From Actinomycetota bacterium (GTDB lineage: Bacteria > Actinomycetota > Actinomycetes > S36-B12): a stretch of 27,914 nt of DNA. Position 1 is the stretch's first letter. Each line of letters starts with the position of its first letter. A program made the translations under genes and the position numbers. Below, one piece after another: positions 1-9,095 of this stretch. Where the stretch lies: assembly GCA_010029945.1 (NCBI GenBank), contig RGQW01000003.1, positions 1-27,914 on the forward strand, given 5' to 3'. Below the pieces are notes generated by a model that was not told the origin of the DNA, ran no database searches, and worked only from the letters and a program-made list of their open reading frames with translations.

Positions 1-1
1 C

Positions 2-448
2 TTCGGCGTCGTCCTCGGTCTCGTCGACCGTTGGGGCTCCAAAACCAAGGCACTCGAGGCTCTTAACGCCAAAGACGGGTTGCTGTTCGGGTTCGGCCAA
101 GCGTTGGCGTTGATCCCGGGGGTGTCACGCTCGGGTGCCACGATCTCGGTCGGCCTGGCTATGGGGTATTCACGATCTGCCGCCACGCGCTATGCGTTCC
201 TACTGGCCATTCCCGCGGTACTCGCATCCGGTCTCTACGAGGCGACGAAGATCGGATCGGACGACAACGTGCAATGGGGTCAGACGATCCTCGCCACGAT
301 CATCGCTCTGACTATCGGCTATCTCGTCATTGCGTGGCTGATTCGCTGGGTCTCCACTCGCTCCTTTCTTCCCTTCGTCATCTACCGGGTCGTGTTGGGA
401 AGCCTCCTGCTGGCACTCCTAGCGACGGGAACGATCAGCGCGATGTAG
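2..448 (+). CDS. uppP: Undecaprenyl-diphosphatase UppP/BacA, C-terminal part (5' end outside the window)
   Basis: UppP is an integral membrane enzyme that dephosphorylates undecaprenyl diphosphate, so the C55 lipid carrier can be reused for peptidoglycan synthesis. The frame is open from base 2 with no start, so the gene begins upstream. The visible 148 residues hold the second conserved family motif, PGVSRSGAT, whose Arg and Ser belong to the active site. It is followed by a YSRSAATRYAFLLAIP stretch and hydrophobic segments up to the C-terminus. The TTG at 80 is internal, because the upstream residues (LVDRWGSKT and on) also read as UppP. The next gene starts 62 bases downstream from its own predicted promoter. 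The identity is firm from the motif and the gene order. Confidence 0.93.
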   Translation, partial: FGVVLGLVDRWGSKTKALEALNAKDGLLFGFGQALALIPGVSRSGATISVGLAMGYSRSAATRYAFLLAIPAVLASGLYEATKIGSDDNVQWGQTILATIIALTIGYLVIAWLIRWVSTRSFLPFVIYRVVLGSLLLALLATGTISAM

Positions 449-498
449 GTGCCGCATCGACCGCCGGACGTGTGCGTGCCGAAGGACTGAATGCCTCA

Positions 499-504
499 TA
501 GGCT
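499..504 (+). promoter_or_regulatory. Predicted -10 box of a leaderless promoter for the histidine phosphatase gene
   Basis: TAGGCT lies exactly 6 bases before the GTG at 511, which would place the transcription start on the first base of the start codon. There is no Shine-Dalgarno sequence. This supports 511 over the GTG at 508. No clear -35 box is visible. Confidence 0.5.
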
Positions 505-510
505 GACGTG

Positions 511-1194
511 GTGCCCACCATCGTTCTTGTTCGCCATGGTCGAACCTCGGCCAACGAGCGAGGGATCCTCGCTGGCAGGAGCCCGGGCGTCACCTTGGAC
601 AAGGTCGGCCAGGAGCAGGCGACAACCCTGGCCACTCGGCTATCCACGGTGCCTTTCGCCACGATTGTGACGTCCCCCCTCGAGCGCACCCGCGAAACGG
701 CTGAATACATCCACGCGCAGCAAGAACAAACCGCCAGCGACGTGGTCGTTGACGAACGCTTCATCGAGTGTGACTACGGGACATGGACCGGCCAGTCGCT
801 CGCAACGTTGGCCAAGAAGCCGCTGTGGAAGCAGGTGCAAAGTCACCCGAGTGCTGTCACTTTTCCCGATGGGGAGTCCCTCATGGCCATGAGTATGCGC
901 GCGGTGTCTGCAATCCGGGACTGGACGCAGCGGTCACGTGACGCCGACGTCCTTGCGGTCGTCAGCCACGGTGACGTCATTAAGGCAGTACTCGCCGACG
1001 CACTCGGTATGCACCTTGATGCCTTCCAGCGGTTGAGCGTCGATCCGTGTTCGGTATCGATCGTGCGATACACCAAGGTGCGCCCGTTCGTTGTGCGGAT
1101 CAATGACACTGGATCCGATGTGGCGTTTCTCGCGAGCACGAGCGCAGACGTCTCGACCGACGCACCTGTCGGTGGGGGAGCCGGTCGTGGCTAG
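511..1194 (+). CDS. Histidine phosphatase superfamily (phosphoglycerate mutase-like) protein, MSMEG_4193-type
   Basis: This is a 227-residue single-domain member of the histidine phosphatase superfamily, which transfers phosphate through a phospho-histidine. The catalytic motif RHG is at residues 8-10 (His9). The second histidine is His153 in SHGD, and the acidic residue is expected near FIECDYGTW. In actinobacteria this subfamily is regularly encoded next to DUF3090 and mshC. The physiological substrate is unknown, and it is unlikely to be the glycolytic mutase. The start GTG at 511 is preferred because a TANNNT box sits 6 bases upstream; GTG 508 would add one residue. Its stop overlaps the start of the DUF3090 gene by 8 bases, indicating translational coupling. 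Confidence 0.88.
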   Translation: MPTIVLVRHGRTSANERGILAGRSPGVTLDKVGQEQATTLATRLSTVPFATIVTSPLERTRETAEYIHAQQEQTASDVVVDERFIECDYGTWTGQSLATLAKKPLWKQVQSHPSAVTFPDGESLMAMSMRAVSAIRDWTQRSRDADVLAVVSHGDVIKAVLADALGMHLDAFQRLSVDPCSVSIVRYTKVRPFVVRINDTGSDVAFLASTSADVSTDAPVGGGAGRG

Positions 1195-1756
1195 GCGAAT
1201 ATGGGAATTCCGCCTACCCGAGCGGTTCGTGGTCGGCACGGTGGGAATGCCAGGTGAACGGACTTTCTACCTGCAGGCGAAATCCGGGGACGAGATCGTT
1301 TCCGTGGCCTTCGAGAAGCAGCAAGCGGATGCGCTGTCCGACCGGATAGATCAACTGCTGGATGAGGTCAGAGGTTCACGCGCGCCCGAAGACGTTGTTC
1401 CCGAGAAGGCCCCGGTGGAGTTGTCGGACAACGCGCCGTTGGATCTCCCACTCGAAGAGGAGTTTCGTGTTGGTGCGATGGCCCTGGGGTGGGACGAGGC
1501 GAACAACCTCGTCATCATCGAAGCGCATGCCGTCTCCGACGTCGAAGGCTTCGAGCCGCCGGAGCTAGCCGATGATGACTCCGAGGGCCCTGACACCGTT
1601 CGCGTGTGGATGTCGGCGCCGTATGCGCGAGCCTTTGCCGAGCGCACCCGCGTGATTGTGTCCAGTGGTCGTCCGGCGTGCCCCTTTTGTCAGCAGCCGC
1701 TCGATCCGCAGGGACATATGTGTCCACGAGCCAACGGATACAAACGGCGATCGTGA
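1187..1756 (+). CDS. DUF3090 family protein with C-terminal Cys/His motif
   Basis: This 189-residue protein belongs to the actinobacterial DUF3090 family, recognised by its start (MARRIWEF, then FVVGTVGMPGERTFYLQA). The family has no established function. The C-terminus has CPFC at 165-168 and HMC at 177-179 followed by PRANGY, a possible metal-binding knuckle (Cys165, Cys168, His177, Cys179). The middle is acidic. GTG 1187 was chosen because it gives the conserved family N-terminus; the longer frame from 1091 would overlap the phosphatase gene by about 100 bases. It overlaps its upstream neighbour by 8 bases and the downstream kinase-like gene by 4 (GTGA), so the three genes form one operon. 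Confidence 0.88.
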   Translation: MARRIWEFRLPERFVVGTVGMPGERTFYLQAKSGDEIVSVAFEKQQADALSDRIDQLLDEVRGSRAPEDVVPEKAPVELSDNAPLDLPLEEEFRVGAMALGWDEANNLVIIEAHAVSDVEGFEPPELADDDSEGPDTVRVWMSAPYARAFAERTRVIVSSGRPACPFCQQPLDPQGHMCPRANGYKRRS

Positions 1757-2595
1757 ACACCGGCATTCCCGGCAAGAATTCTGACGACCTCTGGGCACGC
1801 GATATTCGTGAACGTCTTGCATGCGATGACCTTGAGGTTGACGGGCAACTCGTCAGTGCCAGCAACGCCACATGGAGATGCACTCTCGGCGGATCACTGA
1901 AGTGCGTATATAAGCCGCAACAGGGAGAACGTCCGCTGTGGGATTTCCCCGACGGGACCCTGAGTGGCAGGGAGGTGGCTGCATCTCTCATCGACCGAAT
2001 CTTGGGATTCGATCTGATTCCACCGACCATCTGGCGAGACGATGGACCAGCGGGTCCGGGAATGTGCCAACTGTGGGTCAGCGAGGACCCCGCGCACAGG
2101 CTCGTTGACGTCGTGTCAACCGATGAGGTCCCGCCGGACTGGCACGAGGTTCTGAGCGCTGAGGATGCCTCCGGTCGCCCGGTCGCATTAGTGCATGCGG
2201 ATGACCAGCGACTGCAACACATGGCTCTGCTGGACGCCGTCATCAACAACGGGGACCGCAAAGGTGGGCACGTCATCACGGACGACACCGGACGGGTATG
2301 GGCCATCGACCACGGTGTGTCCATGGCGAGTGAGCCGAAACTGCGGACCGTTCTGTGGGGGTGGGCCGGGGAACCGATCCGCGCTCAGGACGTGCATCGG
2401 TTGCAGCAACTCTTGACAATCCTTAAAGACGATGACCGAGACACGAAGGATGGGACGTCCGTTGCCGAACTTGCCGCATTCGTAAGCGCGGAGGAGCTGG
2501 TTGCATTGACGGCTCGCGTGCGGGCCTTGATCGACACGAGGCAGTATCCGTTTCCCCACGAGGAGTGGCCCGCCATTCCCTGGCCGGTCTTCTAA
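1753..2595 (+). CDS. SCO1664 family protein (PI3/PI4-kinase-like fold)
   Basis: This 280-residue protein belongs to the SCO1664 family, often annotated as phosphatidylinositol kinase-like. The N-terminal half has a nucleotide-binding-like segment (CVYKPQQGERPLWDF, with Lys in YKP). The second half has NGDRKGGH at 166-173 (candidate catalytic Asp168) and AIDHG at 184-188 (candidate metal ligand Asp186). The substrate is unknown; lipid kinase activity is inferred from distant similarity only. GTG 1753 overlaps the DUF3090 stop as GTGA. The alternative ATG at 1606 would overlap that gene by 150 bases. Co-transcription of a kinase-like and a phosphatase-like gene is suggestive of opposing activities, but this is inference. 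Confidence 0.83.
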   Translation: MNTGIPGKNSDDLWARDIRERLACDDLEVDGQLVSASNATWRCTLGGSLKCVYKPQQGERPLWDFPDGTLSGREVAASLIDRILGFDLIPPTIWRDDGPAGPGMCQLWVSEDPAHRLVDVVSTDEVPPDWHEVLSAEDASGRPVALVHADDQRLQHMALLDAVINNGDRKGGHVITDDTGRVWAIDHGVSMASEPKLRTVLWGWAGEPIRAQDVHRLQQLLTILKDDDRDTKDGTSVAELAAFVSAEELVALTARVRALIDTRQYPFPHEEWPAIPWPVF

Positions 2596-2625
2596 GCGCG
2601 CACCGCCGCGCCCCGCATGCCTGAG

Positions 2626-2631
2626 TAGGCT
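2626..2631 (+). promoter_or_regulatory. Predicted -10 box of a leaderless promoter for mshC
   Basis: TAGGCT ends 6 bases before the GTG start at 2638, the same hexamer and spacing as before the gene at 511. There is no ribosome-binding site. A weak GC stem (2596-2600 with 2607-2611) lies just upstream, but it lacks a T-tract and is not called as a terminator. Confidence 0.5.
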
Positions 2632-2637
2632 TCCCAC

Positions 2638-3867
2638 GTGGAGTCATGGTCGGCACCTATGCCGCGCGCTCTGCGCGGAAAGGGAAAACCACTCGCCCTC
2701 TTCGATACCTCGACCAGTGTTGTTCGCCCGACCGCGCCCGGGCCACACGCGACGATGTACGTGTGCGGGATTACCCCGTATGACGCAACACATATCGGGC
2801 ATGCGCATACCTACGTTGCTTTCGACATGATCAATCGGGTGTGGCGAGACGCTGGGCATCAGGTGCGCTATGTCCAAAACGTCACAGACATCGACGACCC
2901 CCTGCTGGAGCGGGCCGTCGCCACCGGTGAGAACTGGAGAGAGATCGCCGACCGTGAGACAGCTCTGTTTCGTGACGACATGGCCGGTCTCAACGTTTTG
3001 CCCCCCGATCACTACATAGGCGCTGTGGAGTCGATCCCATCGGTGGCTCGCAAAGTGCTGCAATTGCAGGAGTCTGGGGACGTCTACGCCGTCGACGACG
3101 ATCTGTACTTCCGGGTGAGGAACGACGAACGCTTCGGGTCCATCGCGGGCTTGGACGAAGACGACATGGTGGCCGTCTTCGCCGAACGTGGGGGAGATCC
3201 GGATCGGGAAGGCAAGGAACATCCTCTGGATTGCCTCGTGTGGCAGAACGCACGTCCCGAAGAACCGGCCTGGGATACACCGCTGGGACACGGCCGACCC
3301 GGATGGCACATTGAATGCGCCGCAATCGCCCTCGACTACCTCGGTCCCACCATCGATATCCAGGGAGGAGGCTCAGATCTTGCATTTCCTCACCACGAAA
3401 TGGGTGCATCCGAGGTGCATCGATTGACGGGTGAATGGCCATTTGCGCGGCATTACGTCCACTCCGGGATGGTCGCGTGGCAGGGACACAAGATGAGCAA
3501 GTCCCGCGGCAATTTGGTCTTCGTCTCGCAGTTGGCCCGGGAGGGAACCGACCCGATGGCGATACGGCTAGCGCTGCTCGCCCATCACTATCGAACAGAT
3601 TGGGTCTGGACGCCGCACGGACTCGAAGGGGCACATGAGCGGCTTCAGCGCTGGACAGCGGCGAGTCAACTGCCGTACGGCCCGCCCGTCGATCCGCTGA
3701 TGGATCGAGTGCGGGAGGTTCTCGCGGATGATCTGCGCACGCCGTCTGCACTGGATGCGGTCGATTCGTGGGTTCACACCGCCCTCACCCGGGGCGGGCA
3801 GGACCCCGCGAGCCCCGGCGAGATGGCCACGTTGGTGGACACCCTTCTAGGCATTCGGCTGACGTGA
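2638..3867 (+). CDS. mshC: L-cysteine:1D-myo-inositol 2-amino-2-deoxy-alpha-D-glucopyranoside ligase MshC
   Basis: MshC ligates cysteine to glucosaminyl-inositol using ATP, the third step in mycothiol synthesis. Mycothiol is the main thiol buffer of actinobacteria. At 409 residues it is the normal length. It shows class I aminoacyl-tRNA synthetase signatures: HIGH at 52-55 and KMSKS at 285-289. Zinc and cysteine-binding candidates are Cys43, Cys227 and His252/253. The N-terminal MESWSAP and the lack of a tRNA-binding C-terminal domain separate it from cysteinyl-tRNA synthetase. Translation starts at GTG 2638 from a predicted leaderless transcript. It follows the phosphatase/DUF3090/SCO1664 operon, the usual actinobacterial arrangement, although the functional link is unknown. 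Confidence 0.95.
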   Translation: MESWSAPMPRALRGKGKPLALFDTSTSVVRPTAPGPHATMYVCGITPYDATHIGHAHTYVAFDMINRVWRDAGHQVRYVQNVTDIDDPLLERAVATGENWREIADRETALFRDDMAGLNVLPPDHYIGAVESIPSVARKVLQLQESGDVYAVDDDLYFRVRNDERFGSIAGLDEDDMVAVFAERGGDPDREGKEHPLDCLVWQNARPEEPAWDTPLGHGRPGWHIECAAIALDYLGPTIDIQGGGSDLAFPHHEMGASEVHRLTGEWPFARHYVHSGMVAWQGHKMSKSRGNLVFVSQLAREGTDPMAIRLALLAHHYRTDWVWTPHGLEGAHERLQRWTAASQLPYGPPVDPLMDRVREVLADDLRTPSALDAVDSWVHTALTRGGQDPASPGEMATLVDTLLGIRLT

Positions 3868-3897
3868 TGATGCGCAGAGCGTGCAGGGGAGAGCGAC

Positions 3898-5556
<1,659 letters not shown>

Positions 5557-5589
5557 AACCCCACACGAGCGGCTGGCCAGGTGCGGCCG

Positions 5590-6435
5590 TTAGTCGACGT
5601 TACGTCGTTTGAGATACCGCTCGAATTCCCGCGCGATCGCCTCTCCACTGGCTTCGGGGAGTTCGGTCGTGTCGCGAGCCTGCTCTAACTGGCGGACGTA
5701 ATCGGCGACTTCCTCATCGTCCTCAGCAAGCTCATCGACACCGACTTCCCAGGCCCTCGCCTCTTCCACCAAGTCACCGAGGGGGACCGGTATGTCCAGC
5801 ACGTCCTCGATCTTGCGCACCAGAGCTAGCGTCGCCTTGGGGCAGGGCGGCTGACCGACGTAGTGCGGCACGGCCGCCCACAGCGAAATCGAAGGCACCT
5901 CGAACCGCTGACACGCTTCGTGCAGCACTCCGACGATGCCCGTGGGGCCCTCGTAATTGCTTGCGTCTAGTGCGTACGTTTCCATCAAGGTTGGGTCCGA
6001 GGTCGATCCGGTGACGGGAACAGGTCGCGTGTGCGGGCTGTCCGACAACAGCGCGCCGAGCGTGACGACCATGGAGATGTCCAATTCCGCCGCCAGGCCG
6101 AGAATCTCCCGAGTGAATTGCTGCCAGCGCATGTTCGGCTCGATGCCCTGGATCAGCACCACATCCCGCGGAAACAAGGGCACTCGCGCCAAGTAGATGC
6201 GCGTGGTGGGCCACTCCAGTTGTCGAACGCCTGCGGAGTCAACGCTGATGTCTGGACGATTGACTTGATAGTCGTAGTAGTCCTCAGAGTCGAACTCAGT
6301 GATCAGTTCCGCACCCCACACCTCGCGTAGGTGGGTGATGGTGGCACTGGCCGATTCGCCAGCGTCGTTCCATCCTTCGAAGGCGGCGATCATGACGGGG
6401 TCGCTCAGGGTGGGTATCCCGTCAAACTCGATCAT
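5590..6435 (-). CDS. PAC2 family protein (proteasome assembly chaperone 2-like fold)
   Basis: This 281-residue protein belongs to the bacterial PAC2 family, seen from FEGWNDAGESAS near the N-terminus, VVTLGALLSDSPHTRPVPVTG in the middle and GPTGIVGVLHEAC. The C-terminus is acidic and helical (VDELAEDDEEVADYVRQLE). The family is named for similarity to eukaryotic proteasome assembly chaperone PAC2, but no chaperone role is established in bacteria. The start is the ATG at 6435, not the longer upstream frame: GGGGAGG stands just before it, and ATGA overlaps the hydrolase stop by 4 bases. Its closeness to the proteasome locus is typical of actinobacteria. The pgi stop lies 33 bases away, convergent. 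Confidence 0.85.
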   Translation of the reverse strand: MIEFDGIPTLSDPVMIAAFEGWNDAGESASATITHLREVWGAELITEFDSEDYYDYQVNRPDISVDSAGVRQLEWPTTRIYLARVPLFPRDVVLIQGIEPNMRWQQFTREILGLAAELDISMVVTLGALLSDSPHTRPVPVTGSTSDPTLMETYALDASNYEGPTGIVGVLHEACQRFEVPSISLWAAVPHYVGQPPCPKATLALVRKIEDVLDIPVPLGDLVEEARAWEVGVDELAEDDEEVADYVRQLEQARDTTELPEASGEAIAREFERYLKRRNVD

Positions 6436-7361
6436 TCGGCCTCCCCGCCAGGATCTGGATGTTCGAGCACAGTCTCCACTAGACCCGCCACCAGCGCCGG
6501 CCATTGCAAGGGAACGTCGTGATGGGCTCCACTCCAACGTTGACGATAAAAGCGCGATCCGAGTCGATCGATCGCCGAGCGACGTGCCGCTATCCAGGCC
6601 TGTGCGAGAGATTCGGCGGAATCGGCTCGTTCCGTGGGTGCCGGAGCCCGGGAGGGGTCCAGGACTGCCGGTTCACAGACGACAACCCACGTGGGTCGCC
6701 TCGTCGCCGCGATGTCGGGATCCGGGTCGTAGGCGAAGAGGCCGTCGAGGACGGCCATGTGTCGGTCCATCCCCAGACGAGTGAATGCACGCCCATCCTC
6801 GTCGACCCGGAACGTCGGGGCCAAAGCCCGTTGGATGTCGTCACTCCAGTACTCCGCGAGATCGCCTGATTCGATGGCCTGCCACACATCGGTCTCAGCG
6901 ATTCCCAAGGCCGGTGGACGAAGTGCTTCGCGCACCTGCTCAGCAGACCTGTCCGAGGTCACAAGATGACGAGGCCCGAAGATGCCGCCATCGATAAGCA
7001 CGGCCGCTCGCACGCGATCGGGAAACGCAGATGCGGTGTTTAGGGCGACCGATGCTCCCCAGGAATGTCCCACCACGACCGCTTCTGGCACGCCGGCCCG
7101 GTCGAGAATCTCAATCACGTCTCGAGCGAGACGGGGAATGCTGAAGTCGGATTGTGGCGTCACCTGTGATCCGGAAGCCTCACCGTGGCCGCGCTGATCA
7201 ACGGTGATGACTCGTCTTCCTGCCAGTCGGGCGAGGACCGGACCCCAGTAGTGCTGCTGCTGGGTCAAGCCGTGCAACAGCACAACCGGCAGCCCGGAAG
7301 TCTTGCCATTGTCATGGTCGGTGAAGACGGCTTCGGCGCCGTCGGACAGGGGCACTCGCAC
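6432..7361 (-). CDS. Alpha/beta hydrolase fold protein
   Basis: This 309-residue hydrolase has the oxyanion HG at residues 30-31, the DQRGHG motif near 55-60 and the nucleophile elbow GHSWG at 98-102 (Ser100). A likely catalytic His lies in GAHHDVPLQWP near the C-terminus. The acid residue probably follows the strand WVVVCEP. The substrate cannot be predicted. It is probably cytoplasmic, since no signal peptide is seen. It is the first gene of a two-gene minus-strand operon with the PAC2 gene. The GTG start at 7361 is supported by a TANNNT box 7 bases upstream. It is divergent from the HAD gene, with 60 bases between the two starts. Confidence 0.85.
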   Translation of the reverse strand: MRVPLSDGAEAVFTDHDNGKTSGLPVVLLHGLTQQQHYWGPVLARLAGRRVITVDQRGHGEASGSQVTPQSDFSIPRLARDVIEILDRAGVPEAVVVGHSWGASVALNTASAFPDRVRAAVLIDGGIFGPRHLVTSDRSAEQVREALRPPALGIAETDVWQAIESGDLAEYWSDDIQRALAPTFRVDEDGRAFTRLGMDRHMAVLDGLFAYDPDPDIAATRRPTWVVVCEPAVLDPSRAPAPTERADSAESLAQAWIAARRSAIDRLGSRFYRQRWSGAHHDVPLQWPALVAGLVETVLEHPDPGGEAE

Positions 7362-7368
7362 CGTGCGA

Positions 7369-7374
7369 ACGCTA
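7369..7374 (-). promoter_or_regulatory. Predicted -10 box of a near-leaderless promoter for the alpha/beta hydrolase
   Basis: On the minus strand TAGCGT is followed by 7 bases and the GTG start at 7361. It lies in the short divergent region shared with the HAD gene. The assignment rests only on this spacing. Confidence 0.35.
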
Positions 7375-7407
7375 TCGCCACGAACACCGCCGGAAGATGA
7401 TGGCTTC

Positions 7408-7413
7408 TATGCT
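7408..7413 (+). promoter_or_regulatory. Predicted -10 box for the HAD hydrolase gene
   Basis: TATGCT is followed by 8 bases and the ATG at 7422, giving a leader of about 0-2 bases. No ribosome-binding site is seen. Confidence 0.45.
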
Positions 7414-7421
7414 CCGCCCTC

Positions 7422-8117
7422 ATGACGGCTCGCTCACACACACCTGCCGGGGTCTTGGTCGATCTTGACGGCACGTTGGTCGATAGCGAACCCGTGTGGT
7501 GGGAGGCGCAGATCGAGGTCATGACCTCATGGGGGAGCTCCTGGGGCACGCCGGATCACACCCACTGCCTTGGAGGGCCGCTCGAACGCGTCTCGGGCTA
7601 CATGGCCGAGCGCATCGGCCCTCAGGCGCAGCCCGAGGAAATCGGACAACAGCTACTTGTGGCCGTGGAGACCAGGATCCGATCGCAGCGCCCGCGATGG
7701 CAACCCGGAGCCGTGGACTTTCTGCGCGCCTGCCGACGCGCAGCGATTCCCACCGGATTGGTGACGGCTGCCTGGCGGAGCCTGGTCGATGCCTCTCTCG
7801 AGCGGATGCGCGTCGACATCGGCGCCGAGCCCTTCGATGTCGTGGTGACGGGGGACAGTGTCACCGCTGGTAAGCCGCATGCTGAGCCCTACGAGACCGC
7901 AGCGCGTGCGATCGGCGTGGCGACACGTGACTGCCTGGCGGTCGAGGATTCACCGACAGGCGTGCAGTCGGCCCTCGCCGCGGGATGTGTGGTGGTTGCG
8001 GTACCCCAAGGTGTGCACATCGACGGCTCGAGCGTCCTGATCGTGGACAGCTTGGAGAACCGGCAACCGCGAGATTTGTGGCGGGACGCTCGACGTCACC
8101 TACGGATTGACGCGTGA
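7422..8117 (+). CDS. HAD superfamily hydrolase (beta-phosphoglucomutase/phosphatase-like)
   Basis: This 231-residue protein is a haloacid dehalogenase-type phosphatase. Motif I is DLDGTLVDSE with the nucleophile Asp14 and acid/base Asp16. Motif II Thr115 lies in LVTAAW, motif III Lys151 in GKPHAEPYE and motif IV Glu175-Asp176 in EDSPTG. A helical cap domain sits between motifs I and II. This is the architecture of subclass IA phosphatases acting on small phosphorylated metabolites; the substrate is unknown. The gene stands alone. It has a predicted near-leaderless promoter and converges on the RecB-type nuclease gene, with 41 bases between the stops. Confidence 0.9.
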   Translation: MTARSHTPAGVLVDLDGTLVDSEPVWWEAQIEVMTSWGSSWGTPDHTHCLGGPLERVSGYMAERIGPQAQPEEIGQQLLVAVETRIRSQRPRWQPGAVDFLRACRRAAIPTGLVTAAWRSLVDASLERMRVDIGAEPFDVVVTGDSVTAGKPHAEPYETAARAIGVATRDCLAVEDSPTGVQSALAAGCVVVAVPQGVHIDGSSVLIVDSLENRQPRDLWRDARRHLRIDA

Positions 8118-8143
8118 GGCTTCAGTGCGCAGCGGACGTTGTT

Positions 8144-8158
8144 CGCCCAATGCGGGCG
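8144..8158. terminator. Small GC-rich hairpin between convergent genes (possible bidirectional terminator)
   Basis: CGCCC (8144-8148) pairs with GGGCG (8154-8158) around a 5-base loop, in the gap between the HAD stop and the nuclease stop. There is no T-tract on either strand, so any terminator function is weakly supported. Confidence 0.25.
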
Positions 8159-8971
8159 TCACTGAGGTAGCGCCGGCATTGGGGGTGTGTGTCCGCCGAA
8201 TTCTGGGCAGGCGTCCTGGAACGAGCACCAGCTGCACAACGCCGATGGGGTGGCGGTGAAACCGTCGATGGCGGCGCGAGCGATGGCGTCACTCAAAGCC
8301 ATGATCTTTCGTTCTGTTGCGCGCAACTCGTCTTCGGTGGGCTCGTAGCTGATCCTTTGCCCGTCGCCGAAATACAACAACTCGAGGCGTGCCGGAATCT
8401 GATCTGCGGTCCGCCACCACAGCAGGGCGTAAAAGCGCATCTGGAACAACGCCTTCGCCTCAAATCCTGCCCCGGGGCTGCGGCCCGTTTTGTAGTCCAC
8501 GAGGCGGACAAGGCCGGTGGGAGAAATATCGACCCGGTCGATGTATCCACGAAGCGACAGCCCCGAGGGCAGTTCCGTGGAGACGCCCATCTCGCGGGCG
8601 TGGGGCTTCACTCGACGCGGATCTTCGAGGGTGAAGTATGCCTCCAGCAGCGGTCGAATGGGAGCGATGACCGCGTTGGCAATATCGGTGGGTTCCTCGA
8701 GGTGGATCCCTTCGGCGAGGATCTCCGCGTCCTCGGGTGCCTCCACACGCATGCGGTCCCAATGCTCCGCAGTCAGGGTCGTGGCCGTGTCGGCTGTTCT
8801 CTGCGCCGCCGGAACCGTGAACAACTCCTCCAAAACTGAGTGCACCAGGGTTCCCCGCAACGCGGCGGCCGAGGGTCGTTCTGGGAGTTTGTCGATGACG
8901 CGAAGGCGGTACAGAAGCGGGCAGGTCATGAAGTCGTTCGCCCGTGACGGTGATAACGACGGAGGAAACAC
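8159..8971 (-). CDS. RecB/Cas4-type PD-(D/E)XK nuclease with Fe-S cysteines
   Basis: This 270-residue standalone nuclease resembles the nuclease domain of RecB/AddB and Cas4. The PD-(D/E)XK core is seen as GYIDRVD followed by LVDYKTG, with QMRFYALL as the conserved Gln/Tyr helix. Cys17 (FMTCPLLYR) and the C-terminal CSWCSFQDACP provide four cysteines, the usual 4Fe-4S pattern. The family is annotated as RecB family exonuclease in actinobacteria and its role is not settled; there is no Cas context here. The start is taken as GTG 8971, because TACAGT lies 7 bases upstream and the protein then begins MFPPSLSPSRANDF, as expected for the family. A longer frame to 9064 exists but crosses the divergent promoter region. 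Confidence 0.87.
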   Translation of the reverse strand: MFPPSLSPSRANDFMTCPLLYRLRVIDKLPERPSAAALRGTLVHSVLEELFTVPAAQRTADTATTLTAEHWDRMRVEAPEDAEILAEGIHLEEPTDIANAVIAPIRPLLEAYFTLEDPRRVKPHAREMGVSTELPSGLSLRGYIDRVDISPTGLVRLVDYKTGRSPGAGFEAKALFQMRFYALLWWRTADQIPARLELLYFGDGQRISYEPTEDELRATERKIMALSDAIARAAIDGFTATPSALCSWCSFQDACPEFGGHTPPMPALPQ

Positions 8972-8978
8972 GCTGGCA

Positions 8979-8984
8979 ACTGTA
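8979..8984 (-). promoter_or_regulatory. Predicted -10 box of a leaderless promoter for the RecB-type nuclease
   Basis: TACAGT on the minus strand precedes the GTG at 8971 by 7 bases. The same hexamer precedes pafA at 6 bases. Confidence 0.4.
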
Positions 8985-9028
8985 CGGACCGCCGGGGGTG
9001 TGTGCCGACGTAAGTTCAGGATGTCGCG

Positions 9029-9054
9029 CGCGGGATCCGGTACGCGGGATCCGG
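9029..9054. repeat. Two 12-base direct repeats in the divergent nuclease/trmI intergenic region
   Basis: CGCGGGATCCGG occurs at 9029-9040 and again at 9043-9054, a 14-base period. Each copy contains the palindrome GGATCC. The site lies between the two divergent predicted promoters and could be an operator pair; no regulator is identified. Confidence 0.6.
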
Positions 9055-9067
9055 CGGCAGACACGCG

Positions 9068-9081
9068 GACCGTGCGCGGTC
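9068..9081. promoter_or_regulatory. Short inverted repeat just upstream of the trmI -10 box
   Basis: GACCG (9068-9072) and CGGTC (9077-9081) flank TGCG. The arms end two bases before the predicted -10 box at 9084, a place where a repressor would block transcription. It could also be chance in GC-rich DNA. Confidence 0.3.
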
Positions 9082-9083
9082 GC

Positions 9084-9089
9084 TACTGT
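9084..9089 (+). promoter_or_regulatory. Predicted -10 box of a leaderless promoter for trmI
   Basis: TACTGT ends 6 bases before GTG 9096. There is no Shine-Dalgarno sequence. This fixes the start within a much longer open frame that runs back to 8517. Confidence 0.45.
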
Positions 9090-9095
9090 CCTCAC

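Noticed and set aside
1606..1752. ATG 1606 as start of the SCO1664-type protein
   Set aside because: It would overlap the DUF3090 gene by 150 bases; GTG 1753 gives the common GTGA overlap.
2596..2611. GC hairpin upstream of mshC as a terminator
   Set aside because: The stem is only 5 bases, made of alternating G and C, with no T-tract; expected by chance.
8159..8971. Cas4 nuclease of a CRISPR system
   Set aside because: No CRISPR repeats or other cas genes are nearby; the RecB-like family with four cysteines is a normal neighbour of trmI in actinobacteria.
8517..9095. Long plus-strand open frame joined to trmI (512 codons in total)
   Set aside because: It is antisense to the well-supported RecB-type nuclease and shows no family motifs. 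trmI begins at 9096 with a promoter-like box.
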